From positions 236,874 to 300,873 of the forward strand of contig NZ_JAPNTZ010000013.1 in the NCBI RefSeq assembly GCF_026626335.1: 64,000 nt of DNA, read 5' to 3'. The position numbers and the translations under genes were made by a program. This stretch comes from Paractinoplanes pyxinae. Its GTDB lineage: Bacteria; Actinomycetota; Actinomycetes; Mycobacteriales; Micromonosporaceae. A model generated the notes under the pieces. It ran no database searches. It was not told the DNA's origin and saw only the letters and a program-made list of their open reading frames with translations. Below are positions 1 to 7,693 of the stretch, in pieces (the stretch's first letter is position 1; each line of letters begins with the position of its first letter).

Positions 1-555
1 GTCGACGTGCCGGTCTCGGTCAACGTCTCGGCCCGCAGCCTGCTCGACCCCACGTTCCCGGCCCAGGTCGCCGAGGCGCTGCGCCGCCACCGCGCCCCCG
101 CCTCGTACCTGGTTCTCGAGATCACCGAGTCGGTCGCGGTCAGCCAGGAACGCATCGTCGACGAGGTACTGGCCGAGCTGCGCGACATGGGCGTGCAGCT
201 GTCGCTGGACGACTTCGGCACCGGCTACTCGTCGCTGGCCATCGTCACCCGCGTCCCGGTCGACGAGATCAAGATCGACCGCTCCTTCGTCGACGACATG
301 ATCGAACGCCCCGCCGCCGAGGCCGTGGTCCGCGGCGCCGTCGAACTGGGCGCCCGGCTAGGTGTCCGTGTGGTGGCCGAGGGCGTCGAAACGACCGAGC
401 AGCGGGCGGCCCTCATCGCCCTCAAGTGCCCCATCGCCCAGGGCTACCACTTCTGCAAGCCCATGCCGGCCGACAAGATCGTCCGGGCCCTGATCGCGCT
501 GGCCGAGGCCGCCCCCGACAACATCCGCCCCCTGCGCGCCGACGACGCCTCGTAA
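1..555 (+). CDS. EAL-domain cyclic-di-GMP phosphodiesterase, C-terminal part (5' end outside window)
   Basis: The reading frame is open from the first base, so the N-terminus, including the EAL signature itself, lies upstream. The visible part holds the rest of an EAL domain: the metal/substrate Asn in SVNVSARSL, the DDFGTGYSSL block, the catalytic Lys region in EIKIDRSFV, the Glu in VVAEGVE, and the closing GYHFCKP segment. All metal-binding positions I can check are kept, so active hydrolysis of c-di-GMP to pGpG is likely. GGDEF, PAS or membrane domains may precede it. A PilZ protein lies at 30.8 kb, so c-di-GMP signalling is represented twice in the window. Confidence 0.9.
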   Translation, partial: VDVPVSVNVSARSLLDPTFPAQVAEALRRHRAPASYLVLEITESVAVSQERIVDEVLAELRDMGVQLSLDDFGTGYSSLAIVTRVPVDEIKIDRSFVDDMIERPAAEAVVRGAVELGARLGVRVVAEGVETTEQRAALIALKCPIAQGYHFCKPMPADKIVRALIALAEAAPDNIRPLRADDAS

Positions 556-570
556 CGGCCCGCGCGCCGG

Positions 571-873
571 CTGACCGAAGCGGAGTTCAAGGCGACCCTG
601 GACCCGCACCCCGTCCCCGCCGGGCTGGATCAATCGCCGCCGTTCGACTTCTGGCCGTACTTCGAGGCGATCCCTGACCAGGATTTCGATGGTCACGACT
701 TCTCGGACGGCGTGGTCGAGCACGCTTGGACGATGCCGGCCCCCGAGACCCAGCACGTGCTGGTCCGCTGCGAGACCGCGAACGTTTTCCTCGTACTGGT
801 CCTCGACCTCCGCCACAGCCGGGTGCAGGGCCATCACCTGCTCGACCTGCGGAAGATCTACGGCCTCGGGTGA
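571..873 (+). CDS. Hypothetical protein, probable CTG start or broken start
   Basis: The frame opened by the TAA of the EAL gene runs 100 codons to a TGA with clear actinobacterial third-position GC bias, and encodes a compact globular-looking protein (PFDFWPYFEAIPDQDF, HVLVRCETANVFLVLVLDL). It contains no ATG, GTG or TTG near its beginning. The first plausible initiator is CTG at 571 (LTEAEF), 15 bases after the upstream stop and without an obvious Shine-Dalgarno site, which suggests coupling to the EAL gene. Alternatives are a gene with a decayed start or a sequencing error. I do not recognise the family. Confidence 0.45.
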   Translation: MTEAEFKATLDPHPVPAGLDQSPPFDFWPYFEAIPDQDFDGHDFSDGVVEHAWTMPAPETQHVLVRCETANVFLVLVLDLRHSRVQGHHLLDLRKIYGLG

Positions 874-1092
874 CATGTGTGCCGCTACGGCCGCGACGGC
901 TCCTCGAAGTCGTCCGGCCTGCGGTCCCAGCCGACGTTCCTGCCGTGGCGGCAACGACAACATGGTGACCGCTCAGATATAGATCCCTCGCACTGCCGGG
1001 GGCTGTTTTCATGCCTCGGAGTGGAAAAGATCGACATGTCCCGACATCGTTCGCACACTGGGGAGTGTCAGCGGGGCTGCGGGAGGTGGACC

Positions 1093-1422
1093 ATGCCGAT
1101 TTTTTACAACGACGAGGAGCGGCGCGCCTGGAACCTGGCGGAGTCGCTTGCCGAGCAGGCCGAGGAGTCGATGCGGGAGGCGGAGGACGCGCTCGAGACC
1201 TGGAAGACCGGCAAGGAGATGAACCGGCTGCGGTGCATCCGCAAGGGGATCAGCGAGTCGGACGCGGAGATCCGGTGGTCGGCCTCGACCACTGCCAAGA
1301 ACGCCATCACCAACAACGGCTTTTATGTCGGGCTGGCCACCATGTACTACGGGGCCGCCTCGGCCCACTACTCTCGCGCGCTCTATCTGCGCAGCCTGGG
1401 CGGGCGGCCGATGGCGGCCTAG
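1093..1422 (+). CDS. Small hypothetical protein (109 aa)
   Basis: The start is fixed by a strong GGGAGGTGG Shine-Dalgarno at about 1080-1089 just before ATG 1093. The in-frame extension upstream has poor codon bias and is rejected. The product is mainly helical and charged (EERRAWNLAESLAEQAEESMREAEDALE), with a conserved-looking Tyr/Ala-rich C-terminal helix (MYYGAASAHYSRALYL). There is no signal peptide or membrane segment. Its stop overlaps by two bases the stop of the convergent small gene at 1419-1586. No function can be assigned. Confidence 0.75.
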   Translation: MPIFYNDEERRAWNLAESLAEQAEESMREAEDALETWKTGKEMNRLRCIRKGISESDAEIRWSASTTAKNAITNNGFYVGLATMYYGAASAHYSRALYLRSLGGRPMAA

Positions 1423-1586
1423 TTCTGCTCGTCCTCGGAGGGGGCGGGAGCCGACTGGGCCTGGGACTGCGGCGGCGCCGGCGACGAGGACGGGGCGGGT
1501 GTGGCCAGCGCCAGGCCGAGGACCGCGCCGGCACTGATCAGGCCGAGGCCGGCCAGCGAGACGGGGCGACGCTCCGACTTTTCCAT
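1419..1586 (-). CDS. Small single-pass membrane or exported peptide (55 aa)
   Basis: The start is ATG at 1586. The product has a basic N-terminus (MEKSERR), one hydrophobic segment of about 18 residues rich in Leu, Ala and Gly (roughly residues 10-28), and a Pro/Ser/Gln-rich tail ending in acidic residues. That looks like a small anchored protein with a short extracytoplasmic tail. It converges on the 1093-1422 gene with overlapping stops. It lies 96 bases from the divergent CYTH/CHAD gene, so the two may share a promoter region. No known family recognised. Confidence 0.55.
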   Translation of the reverse strand: MEKSERRPVSLAGLGLISAGAVLGLALATPAPSSSPAPPQSQAQSAPAPSEDEQN

Positions 1587-1682
1587 GCGGCAACGGTGCC
1601 AGCGATTCCTGTGGTTCCGCTGTACGCAACCTGCGAACAAGTTGGCCTGTGTCAGGGTCACCCGTTCGGGCAGTATTAACGG

Positions 1683-3101
1683 ATGGAGATCGCAGGCGAA
1701 ACAGAGCGTAAATACGACGTGCCCACTGAGTTTCGGCTGCCCGATCTCGCCGGCAAGGCAGGGATCCGCAGCACCGACGGCGCCGAGACGCATGACCTCG
1801 ACGCCATCTACTTCGACACCGACGACTTCGCCCTCATGCGTCACCGCCGCACCCTGCGGCGGCGCACCGGGGGCGGCGACGCGGGCTGGCACCTGAAGAC
1901 GCCCGGCGAGGGCACCGATCGCACCGAGCATCGCCTTCCGCTCAACGGCACGCCGGACGTGGTGCCGGCCGAGCTGGTCGGCCAGGTGCGCGCGATCGTC
2001 CGGCGCGAGAGCCTGCGCCCGATCGCCCGACTGCGCACGCACCGGGTCGAGACGCCGCTGCGCGACGCTCACGGCAACACGCTCGCCCTCGTCGCGCAGG
2101 ACCAGGTGATCGCCGAGACCGACGGCCGCGAGCAGCGCTGGCAAGAGGTCGAGGTCGAGCTGGTCGACGGCAGCCCCAAGCTGCTCGCCGCCGTCGAGAA
2201 GCTGCTGTTCCAGGCGGGCGCCACCCCGGCCGAGGGCCCGTCCAAGGTGTCGCGCGCGGTCGGCAACCGGCCCGCGCCGGCCGCCTCCAAGAAGCCGAAG
2301 AGTCCGGTCCTGCAGTACGTGCGTGAGCAGCGCGACGCCATCACCGGCTACGACCCGGGTGTGCGCCGGGGCGACGCCGAGGCCGTGCACAAGATGCGGG
2401 TCGGCACGCGGCGCCTGCGCAGCACCCTGAAGACGTTCAAGCGGTCCTTCCCCGAGGCGGCCGACCTCAACGACGAGCTCAAGTGGCTGGCCGACCTGCT
2501 GGGCCAGGTGCGCGACGGCCAGGTGCAGGAGGGCAAGCTGCTGGCCGGGCTGGACGAGGCGGGCGAGCAGTTCCGACCGGTGGCCGCCCGCATCCGCGAG
2601 CACCTCGACAACCAGGTGGCCGAGGGCCGCGCCGCGCTCGAAGAGGCGCTGGAGAGCGAGCGCTACCTGACCCTGCTCGACCGCATCGACCAGCTGGCCG
2701 CGCAGCAGACGGTGGAGGCGGACCCGATCCGGCGGGCCGCCAAGAGCCTGGCCAAGGCGGACGCCCTGCTCGACGAGGCGCTGGCGCACGGTGAGGACCA
2801 TGAGCTGCACGACGCCCGCAAGGCCTACAAGCGGGCCCGGTACGCCGTCGAGGTCTTCCAGCCGGCGGCCGGCAAACCCGCGAAGAAGCTGGTCGACGCG
2901 CTGACCGAGCTGCAGGACGTGCTCGGCGCCCACCAGGACTCGGTCGTCGCCCGCGAGCTGCTGCACGAGCTGGGGCAGGACAGCTTCTGGTTCGGGGTGC
3001 TGTGGGCCCGGCAGGAACAGGTCGGCAAGGACACGTACGCGCAATTGCCCGTCGTCGTCGAGACGTCGCGCAAGAAGATCTTCCGCAAGTGGCTGGGCTG
3101 A
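1683..3101 (+). CDS. CYTH and CHAD domain-containing protein
   Basis: The protein has 472 residues. The N-terminal CYTH domain (about residues 1-195) carries the triphosphate tunnel signature ETERK at the start and a run of acidic/basic strand residues (EQRWQEVEVELVDGSP). The C-terminal CHAD domain (about 205-472) is helical with the His/Arg-rich signature VHKMRVGTRRLRSTLK and HDARKAYKRARYAVE. CHAD domains bind inorganic polyphosphate and CYTH domains act on or bind triphosphates. The PPK2 gene 53 bases downstream in the same orientation supports a polyphosphate role. Whether the CYTH part is enzymatic cannot be read from the sequence. Confidence 0.92.
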   Translation: MEIAGETERKYDVPTEFRLPDLAGKAGIRSTDGAETHDLDAIYFDTDDFALMRHRRTLRRRTGGGDAGWHLKTPGEGTDRTEHRLPLNGTPDVVPAELVGQVRAIVRRESLRPIARLRTHRVETPLRDAHGNTLALVAQDQVIAETDGREQRWQEVEVELVDGSPKLLAAVEKLLFQAGATPAEGPSKVSRAVGNRPAPAASKKPKSPVLQYVREQRDAITGYDPGVRRGDAEAVHKMRVGTRRLRSTLKTFKRSFPEAADLNDELKWLADLLGQVRDGQVQEGKLLAGLDEAGEQFRPVAARIREHLDNQVAEGRAALEEALESERYLTLLDRIDQLAAQQTVEADPIRRAAKSLAKADALLDEALAHGEDHELHDARKAYKRARYAVEVFQPAAGKPAKKLVDALTELQDVLGAHQDSVVARELLHELGQDSFWFGVLWARQEQVGKDTYAQLPVVVETSRKKIFRKWLG

Positions 3102-3154
3102 TTGTTCACCTGGTGGCTCGTTGAGTTGTCACCCGAACCGGGTATGCACAGTGC

Positions 3155-4123
3155 ATGCAATCCGAGGCGGAGCAGACGCAGCACAACGGGTTCGACGACG
3201 AGCTGACGACGGGCCCCTACGACGGCCCGGTCACCGAACTGGGCGGCTACCGGGTCGCCGACGACGATGACGACGACCCGGTGCTGCTCAACGCCGACGG
3301 CACCCCGGTCGACACCTGGCGCCAGGACTACCCGTACGACGAGCGGATGCCCCGCCAGGAGTACGACCACCACAAGCGCCTGCTCCAGATCGAGCTGCTG
3401 AAGCTGCAGAACTGGTGCAAGAGCACGGGTGAGCGGCTGGTCGTCCTGTTCGAGGGCCGCGACGCCGCCGGCAAAGGCGGCACGATCAAGCGCTTCATGG
3501 AACACCTGAACCCCCGGGGCGCCTCGGTGATCGCCCTCGAGAAGCCGAACGAGCGCGAGAGCACCCAGTGGTACTACCAGCGCTACATCAACCACCTGCC
3601 CTCGGCGGGTGAAATCGTGCTGTTCGACCGTTCCTGGTACAACCGGGCCGGCGTCGAGCGCGTGATGGGCTTCTGCACCCGCGCCGAATACCTCGAGTTC
3701 ATGCGGCAGACCCCCGAGCTCGAGCGCATGCTGGTGCGCTCCGGTGTCCACCTGGTCAAGTTCTGGTTCTCGGTGACGCAGGGCGAGCAGCGCACCCGCT
3801 TCGCCATCCGGCAGGTCGACCCCGTACGGCAATGGAAGCTCTCGCCGAACGACCTGGCCTCGCTCGACAAGTGGGAGGACTACACCGAGGCCAAGGAGGC
3901 GATGTTCTTCTACACCGACACCGCCGACGCGCCGTGGACCGTGGTGAAGAGCAACGACAAGAAGCGGGCCCGGCTCGAGGCCATGCGGCACGTTCTCAAC
4001 CGCTTCGACTACGACAACAAGGACCCCGAGATCGTCGGCACGCCCGATCCGCTGATCGTCGGGCCGGCCGCGCTCGCCGTGGAGGGCACCGAGATGTCGC
4101 CCCGGGTATTCCCGCGTCTGTAG
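3155..4123 (+). CDS. ppk2: Polyphosphate kinase 2 family protein
   Basis: The protein has 322 residues. An acidic N-terminal region of about 60 residues precedes a PPK2 domain with Walker A FEGRDAAGKGGTIKRF, the following EHLNPRG segment, Walker B FDRSWYNRAGVERVMGF and the lid region (TRFAIRQVDP). PPK2 enzymes transfer phosphate between polyphosphate and nucleoside di- or monophosphates. Length and motif pattern fit the one-domain class that mostly phosphorylates NDPs. It follows the CYTH/CHAD gene, forming a polyphosphate-handling pair. Substrate preference is not readable here. Confidence 0.93.
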   Translation: MQSEAEQTQHNGFDDELTTGPYDGPVTELGGYRVADDDDDDPVLLNADGTPVDTWRQDYPYDERMPRQEYDHHKRLLQIELLKLQNWCKSTGERLVVLFEGRDAAGKGGTIKRFMEHLNPRGASVIALEKPNERESTQWYYQRYINHLPSAGEIVLFDRSWYNRAGVERVMGFCTRAEYLEFMRQTPELERMLVRSGVHLVKFWFSVTQGEQRTRFAIRQVDPVRQWKLSPNDLASLDKWEDYTEAKEAMFFYTDTADAPWTVVKSNDKKRARLEAMRHVLNRFDYDNKDPEIVGTPDPLIVGPAALAVEGTEMSPRVFPRL

Positions 4124-4137
4124 TGATTCAAAAAGTG

Positions 4138-4381
4138 TTGGCGAGCACCGCCTCCGGTGGTTAACGTGGCCGTACACGTGAAGGGAGGTGGTCCGAAGTT
4201 GTATAGCAACGGGACTCGTGAGGTGGCTGTCCGCTAGCCGCTGTCCTCGACAGCTTCGTCAGTAGTACGTCGAGACCGTGTGGCAGCGGTGCGGCGAATA
4301 CCAGATAGCCACCCGACCCCTGGGGATCCGGCCTTGTCCGACCGGACCGTGCATACGTGTGCGGAAGTCCCCAGGGGTCGC
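4138..4381 (+). ncRNA. Candidate structured RNA between ppk2 and rnz, with short ORF and strong 3' hairpin
   Basis: This stretch is less GC-rich than its neighbours and has no long reading frame. A weak promoter-like pair (TTGGCG 4138-4143, 17 bases, TTAACG 4161-4166) is followed by an ACGTG/CACGT inverted repeat, a strong GGGAGGTGG Shine-Dalgarno at about 4184-4191 and a possible 12-codon TTG-start peptide (MYSNGTREVAVR, 4199-4237). It ends in a 13-bp perfect inverted repeat (4314-4326 with 4368-4380) followed by a T/C-rich run. It could be a small RNA with its own terminator, or a leader/attenuator for rnz. No Rfam family was recognised with certainty. Confidence 0.4.
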
Positions 4382-4395
4382 TTCTATCTCCGGGG

Positions 4396-5313
4396 GTGCT
4401 CGTGCGCGAACTGGTCGTGCTCGGCACGGCGAGTCAGGTGCCCACGCGGTATCGCAATCACAACGGCTACCTGCTGCGCTGGGACGACGAGGTGATCCTG
4501 TTCGACCCGGGCGAGGGCACCCAGCGCCAGATGCTGATGGCCGGCCTCGCGGTCACCCCGATCAAGCGCATCTGCATCACCCACTTCCACGGCGATCACA
4601 GCCTGGGCCTGCCCGGCATCCTGCAGCGCATCTCGCTCGACAAGGTGCCGCACCCGGTCACGGTCCACTACCCCGGCGCCGGCCAGCAGTTCTACGACAG
4701 GTTGCGGCACGCCACCAGCTACTGGGACAACGCCGAGATCGTGGCTTCGCCCCTCTCCGGCGCGCGCTGCGTCGTCGAGACCCCGGCGGGGCGGCTCACG
4801 GCGCTGCCACTGTGGCACTCCCTTCCCACGTACGGGTATCGGCTCGACGAACCGTCGGGGCGCCGCATGGTCCCGTCCCGGCTGGCCGAGCACGGCATCA
4901 GCGGCCCGGCGGTCGGCGAGTTGCAGAAGGCGGGCCGCCTCGGCGACGTGACCCTCGATCAAGTGAGCGTCGAGAAGCCCGGCCAGAGCTTCGCTTTCAT
5001 CATGGACACGGGCCTGTGCGACAGCGTGTTCGAGCTGGCGGCCGGCGTCGACCTGCTGGTCATCGAGTCGACGTTCCTGACCGAGGACGCGGAGATGGCG
5101 GCCCTGGTCGGGCACCTGACCGCGGCTCAGGCCGGCGCGGTGGCGCACGAGTCCGGCGTACGGAAACTGGTTCTGACCCACTTCTCGCAGCGCTATCAGG
5201 ATCCGTCGCGCTTCCTGGAAGAGGCCCGGCAGTCGTTCGCCGGTGAGATCGTCGTCGCCGAAGACCTGGGCCGAGTGCCGGTGCCACCACGACGCGGCGC
5301 TACGGTCGGGTGA
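4396..5313 (+). CDS. rnz: Ribonuclease Z (tRNA 3' processing endonuclease)
   Basis: A metallo-beta-lactamase-fold nuclease of about 305 residues. The N-terminus is the typical VRELVVLGTASQVPT segment, followed by the zinc motif THFHGDHSLGLPG near residues 62-72. Other metal ligands are expected at LWHSLPTYG, FIMDTG and LTHFSQRY, which are all present. RNase Z cleaves tRNA precursors after the discriminator base; tRNA-Leu at 18.3 kb lacks an encoded CCA and so fits that route. The start is GTG 4396 or GTG 4402, and the GGGGG just upstream favours 4402. The stop overlaps the next gene's ATG by one base. Confidence 0.92.
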   Translation: MLVRELVVLGTASQVPTRYRNHNGYLLRWDDEVILFDPGEGTQRQMLMAGLAVTPIKRICITHFHGDHSLGLPGILQRISLDKVPHPVTVHYPGAGQQFYDRLRHATSYWDNAEIVASPLSGARCVVETPAGRLTALPLWHSLPTYGYRLDEPSGRRMVPSRLAEHGISGPAVGELQKAGRLGDVTLDQVSVEKPGQSFAFIMDTGLCDSVFELAAGVDLLVIESTFLTEDAEMAALVGHLTAAQAGAVAHESGVRKLVLTHFSQRYQDPSRFLEEARQSFAGEIVVAEDLGRVPVPPRRGATVG

Positions 5314-5858
5314 TGCGCGTTTCCCTGCGTACGGCGGAAGAAGTTGATCTCATGGCCGTCGGCTCGGTGCATCAGCGGTCACGGGTGGCGGCCTATGCGG
5401 GCATTCTGTCGCCCGAGACGCTGGAGTTGCGGACGGCCGAGGCGTTCGGCGAGTGGTGGACCGAGCGGTACCGCTGGGAGAGGGACACCCACGTGCTGAC
5501 CGTGGCCCTCTCGGAAGGCGACGTTGTCGGGTTCACCTACGTCGGGCCGTCGGAGACGCCGGACGCGGCCGAGCTGTACGCGATCCACGTCTCGCCGTCG
5601 CTGGTCGGAGCGGGCGTCGGGCGGCTGCTGATGGTGGACGCGCTCGAGAAGCTGGCGGCGATCGGCGGCTCGCGGGCGGTGCTGTGGGTCTTGAAGGACA
5701 ACACGCGGGCGCGGCGCTTCTACGAGGCGGGCGGCTGGGTCGCCGATGGCGCCGAGCGCAACGAGCCGGTGAACGGGGAGCCGGTCGACCAGCTCCGGTA
5801 CTCGTTGACCTGGCCCGGCTCGGTGAGCTCTGGGCTGGGCGGGAGCGCGAGACCTTGA
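5313..5858 (+). CDS. GNAT family N-acetyltransferase
   Basis: A protein of 181 residues with the acetyl-CoA binding core of GNAT enzymes: beta4 ELYAIHVSPSLVGAGVGRLLM, containing the V/Q-x-x-G-x-G/A pyrophosphate loop, followed by LWVLKDNTRARRFYEAGGW, the conserved ending of RimI-like proteins. The substrate cannot be predicted. ATG 5313 overlaps the rnz stop by one base, so the pair is probably translated from one message. A GTG one codon upstream is an alternative start. A TACGGT element six bases before the start could also serve as a leaderless -10 box. Confidence 0.85.
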   Translation: MRVSLRTAEEVDLMAVGSVHQRSRVAAYAGILSPETLELRTAEAFGEWWTERYRWERDTHVLTVALSEGDVVGFTYVGPSETPDAAELYAIHVSPSLVGAGVGRLLMVDALEKLAAIGGSRAVLWVLKDNTRARRFYEAGGWVADGAERNEPVNGEPVDQLRYSLTWPGSVSSGLGGSARP

Positions 5859-6114
5859 TGGAACGGGGGAACCTGTGGTCTCGCACTCCCGCCAACCTTC
5901 CCGCCCGAACCGGGGGCGCGTCTGGCCGGAGACGCTGGACCGGCGGAGGCATGCCGGTCCTTGCTTTCGGTTCGAGGGCGGGTCCTGCAGGCGGGAGATC
6001 GCGACGCTGGCGGGGCGCAGCGGACTCCTCGCCGGACGACGCCGGCCCGGGCCGGGTAGCCATGGCCTGCCGGGGGAGGTCAAGCTGACGGGCGACGTCG
6101 GTGGTCGTTTTGAG

Positions 6115-6405
6115 TTATGAGAAGTAGCCGCGGTTGGGCGACGGCGGCCGGTAGTCGTCGGGGCCGCGCATCGACCGGATGCTGTTCAGGTCATGCCGTA
6201 CGGTCCACGCCTCCCGCCACGGCCGGCGCGACGCTATGTCGGCCCGCTGGGCGAGACGACGGGGCGCACACGGCCAGCGCCATCCACACCAGACACAGTT
6301 GCCGTCGGCGCCGGCTCCGGCGTGCCGGCCGAGCATCTGCTGGGCGTCCCGCCAGAGCAGCCGGTCCACAATGTCGGCCGGTGCCGCCTGGTCCGCGATG
6401 ACCAT
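6115..6405 (-). CDS. Small cysteine-containing hypothetical protein (96 aa)
   Basis: The protein carries a CxxC-x5-C cluster (GNCVWCGWRWPCAPRRLAQRA, residues about 36-56 in part) in the middle of an otherwise hydrophilic chain, which resembles small actinobacterial proteins with a CxxC...WPC motif that may bind metal. The start ATG at 6405 has a purine-rich stretch (GGAAGGGCAGGGGA) immediately upstream. It diverges from the HtrA-like protease gene. The 256 bases between this gene and the GNAT gene show no convincing reading frame. Function unknown. Confidence 0.7.
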   Translation of the reverse strand: MVIADQAAPADIVDRLLWRDAQQMLGRHAGAGADGNCVWCGWRWPCAPRRLAQRADIASRRPWREAWTVRHDLNSIRSMRGPDDYRPPSPNRGYFS

Positions 6406-6594
6406 TCCCCTGCCCTTCCGTCGGCTTCGTGGGTGTCGGTCGTCATACGTCCGTCACGACCCATACAACAGCGCACCGCCATCCCCCCAGCGGACACTCT
6501 GTGCGACTGTCGCGACCCAGCGTGACTGCCCCTGTTCGCCGTGGGCGGACGCCGCACGGGCATCGATGCAGCTCGGGCCCGCGTTGAAGCGTCC

Positions 6595-7539
6595 ATGGAT
6601 ACCGAACACACGGGTGTCGAATCACAGGCGCTCGATGCCTACAGCCGTGTGGTGACCGGCGTCGCCACCAGCCTGCTGCCGTCGGTCGCGGCCCTTTCCG
6701 TGCGGACGTCGCGCGGCCAGGGCGCCGGCTCGGCGGTCACCTTCACCGACGACGGATTCCTGCTCACCAACGCTCACGTGGTCGCCGGCGCGACCGGCGG
6801 CACGGCCGACTTCGCCGACGGCACCGAAACCCGCTTCGACGTGGTCGGCGCGGACCCCCTCTCCGACCTCGCGGTGGTGCGGGTGCACAACCCGGGCGCG
6901 CCCGCGGCCCCGCTCGGCAACGCCGACGACCTCAAGATCGGCCAGCTCGTCGTGGCCGTGGGCAACCCGATGGGTCTCGCCGGCTCCGTCACGGCCGGGG
7001 TCGTCTCCGGCCTGGGCCGCTCGCTGCCGGCCCGCGACGGCCGCCGCGTCCGCATCATCGACAACGTCATCCAGACCGACGCCGCCCTCAACCCGGGGAA
7101 CTCCGGCGGGGCGCTGGCCGACTCCACCGGCACCGTGGTCGGCATCAACACGGCCGTGGCCGGCTACGGCCTGGGCCTGGCCGTGCCGATCAACGCGACC
7201 ACCCGCTCCATCATCGGCGAGCTGGTCGCCAACGGCCGCGTCCGCCGGGCGTGGCTGGGCGTGGCCGGGGTTCCGGCGCCGCTGCCGCCCGCGCTGGCCG
7301 ACCGGCTGGGCCAGAAGCTGGGCCTCCGGGTGGTCGAGGTGGTGCCGGGCAGCCCGGCCGGCAAGGCCGGCATCTACCTGGGCGACATCATCATCACGGC
7401 CGGGGGTCAGCCGACCACGACTGTGCAGGCTTTGCAGCGGCTCATGCTCGGCCCGGCCATCGGCGCCGACCTGCCGATGACCCTGCTGCGCAAGAACGCT
7501 CTGGTCGACGTCGTCACCGTGCCCGCCGAAATGAACTGA
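6595..7539 (+). CDS. Trypsin-like serine protease with PDZ domain (HtrA/DegP family)
   Basis: The protein has 314 residues. The protease domain (about 20-200) has His in TNAHVV, Asp in PLSDLAVVRV and Ser in NPGNSGGAL, so the triad is intact. The PDZ domain (about 215-310) includes the GSPAGKAGIYLGDII segment. No signal peptide or transmembrane helix is visible from ATG 6595, unlike membrane-anchored HtrA proteins, so it is probably cytoplasmic or its anchor is lost. A GTG start at 6541 would add 18 poorly biased codons and is less likely. It is followed by an efficient-looking terminator. Confidence 0.9.
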   Translation: MDTEHTGVESQALDAYSRVVTGVATSLLPSVAALSVRTSRGQGAGSAVTFTDDGFLLTNAHVVAGATGGTADFADGTETRFDVVGADPLSDLAVVRVHNPGAPAAPLGNADDLKIGQLVVAVGNPMGLAGSVTAGVVSGLGRSLPARDGRRVRIIDNVIQTDAALNPGNSGGALADSTGTVVGINTAVAGYGLGLAVPINATTRSIIGELVANGRVRRAWLGVAGVPAPLPPALADRLGQKLGLRVVEVVPGSPAGKAGIYLGDIIITAGGQPTTTVQALQRLMLGPAIGADLPMTLLRKNALVDVVTVPAEMN

Positions 7540-7578
7540 CCTTCCACCGCCCGGCTGGCTCCTCCCCCGGCCGGGTGG

Positions 7579-7625
7579 CGCGCGGACCGGCTTTGCCGAG
7601 CCGGTCCGCGCGCATTTTCTTTCGT
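7579..7625 (+). terminator. Rho-independent terminator after the HtrA-like gene
   Basis: A 15-bp perfect stem (7579-7593 with 7600-7614) closes a six-base TTGCCG loop and is followed by ATTTTCTTT. It lies 39 bases after the protease stop codon. Confidence 0.9.
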
Positions 7626-7693
7626 GCCGCGAGTTGTCCACAGGGCTGGGATCGGGCCGGGCCTCCGGGCTCGCTGTGCCCTAGGTTGGGCTG

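Noticed and set aside
5859..6114. Possible small genes after the GNAT gene
   Set aside because: Candidate frames have no ribosome site and no third-position bias comparable to neighbours.
6541..6594. Longer N-terminus of the HtrA-like protease
   Set aside because: The extra 18 codons have poor bias and add no signal peptide or anchor. ATG 6595 is more likely.
7634..7642. DnaA box TTGTCCACA, and a second box TTATCCACA at 35994-36002
   Set aside because: Each is a single site without clustering, AT-rich unwinding region or dnaA/dnaN genes, so neither marks an origin.
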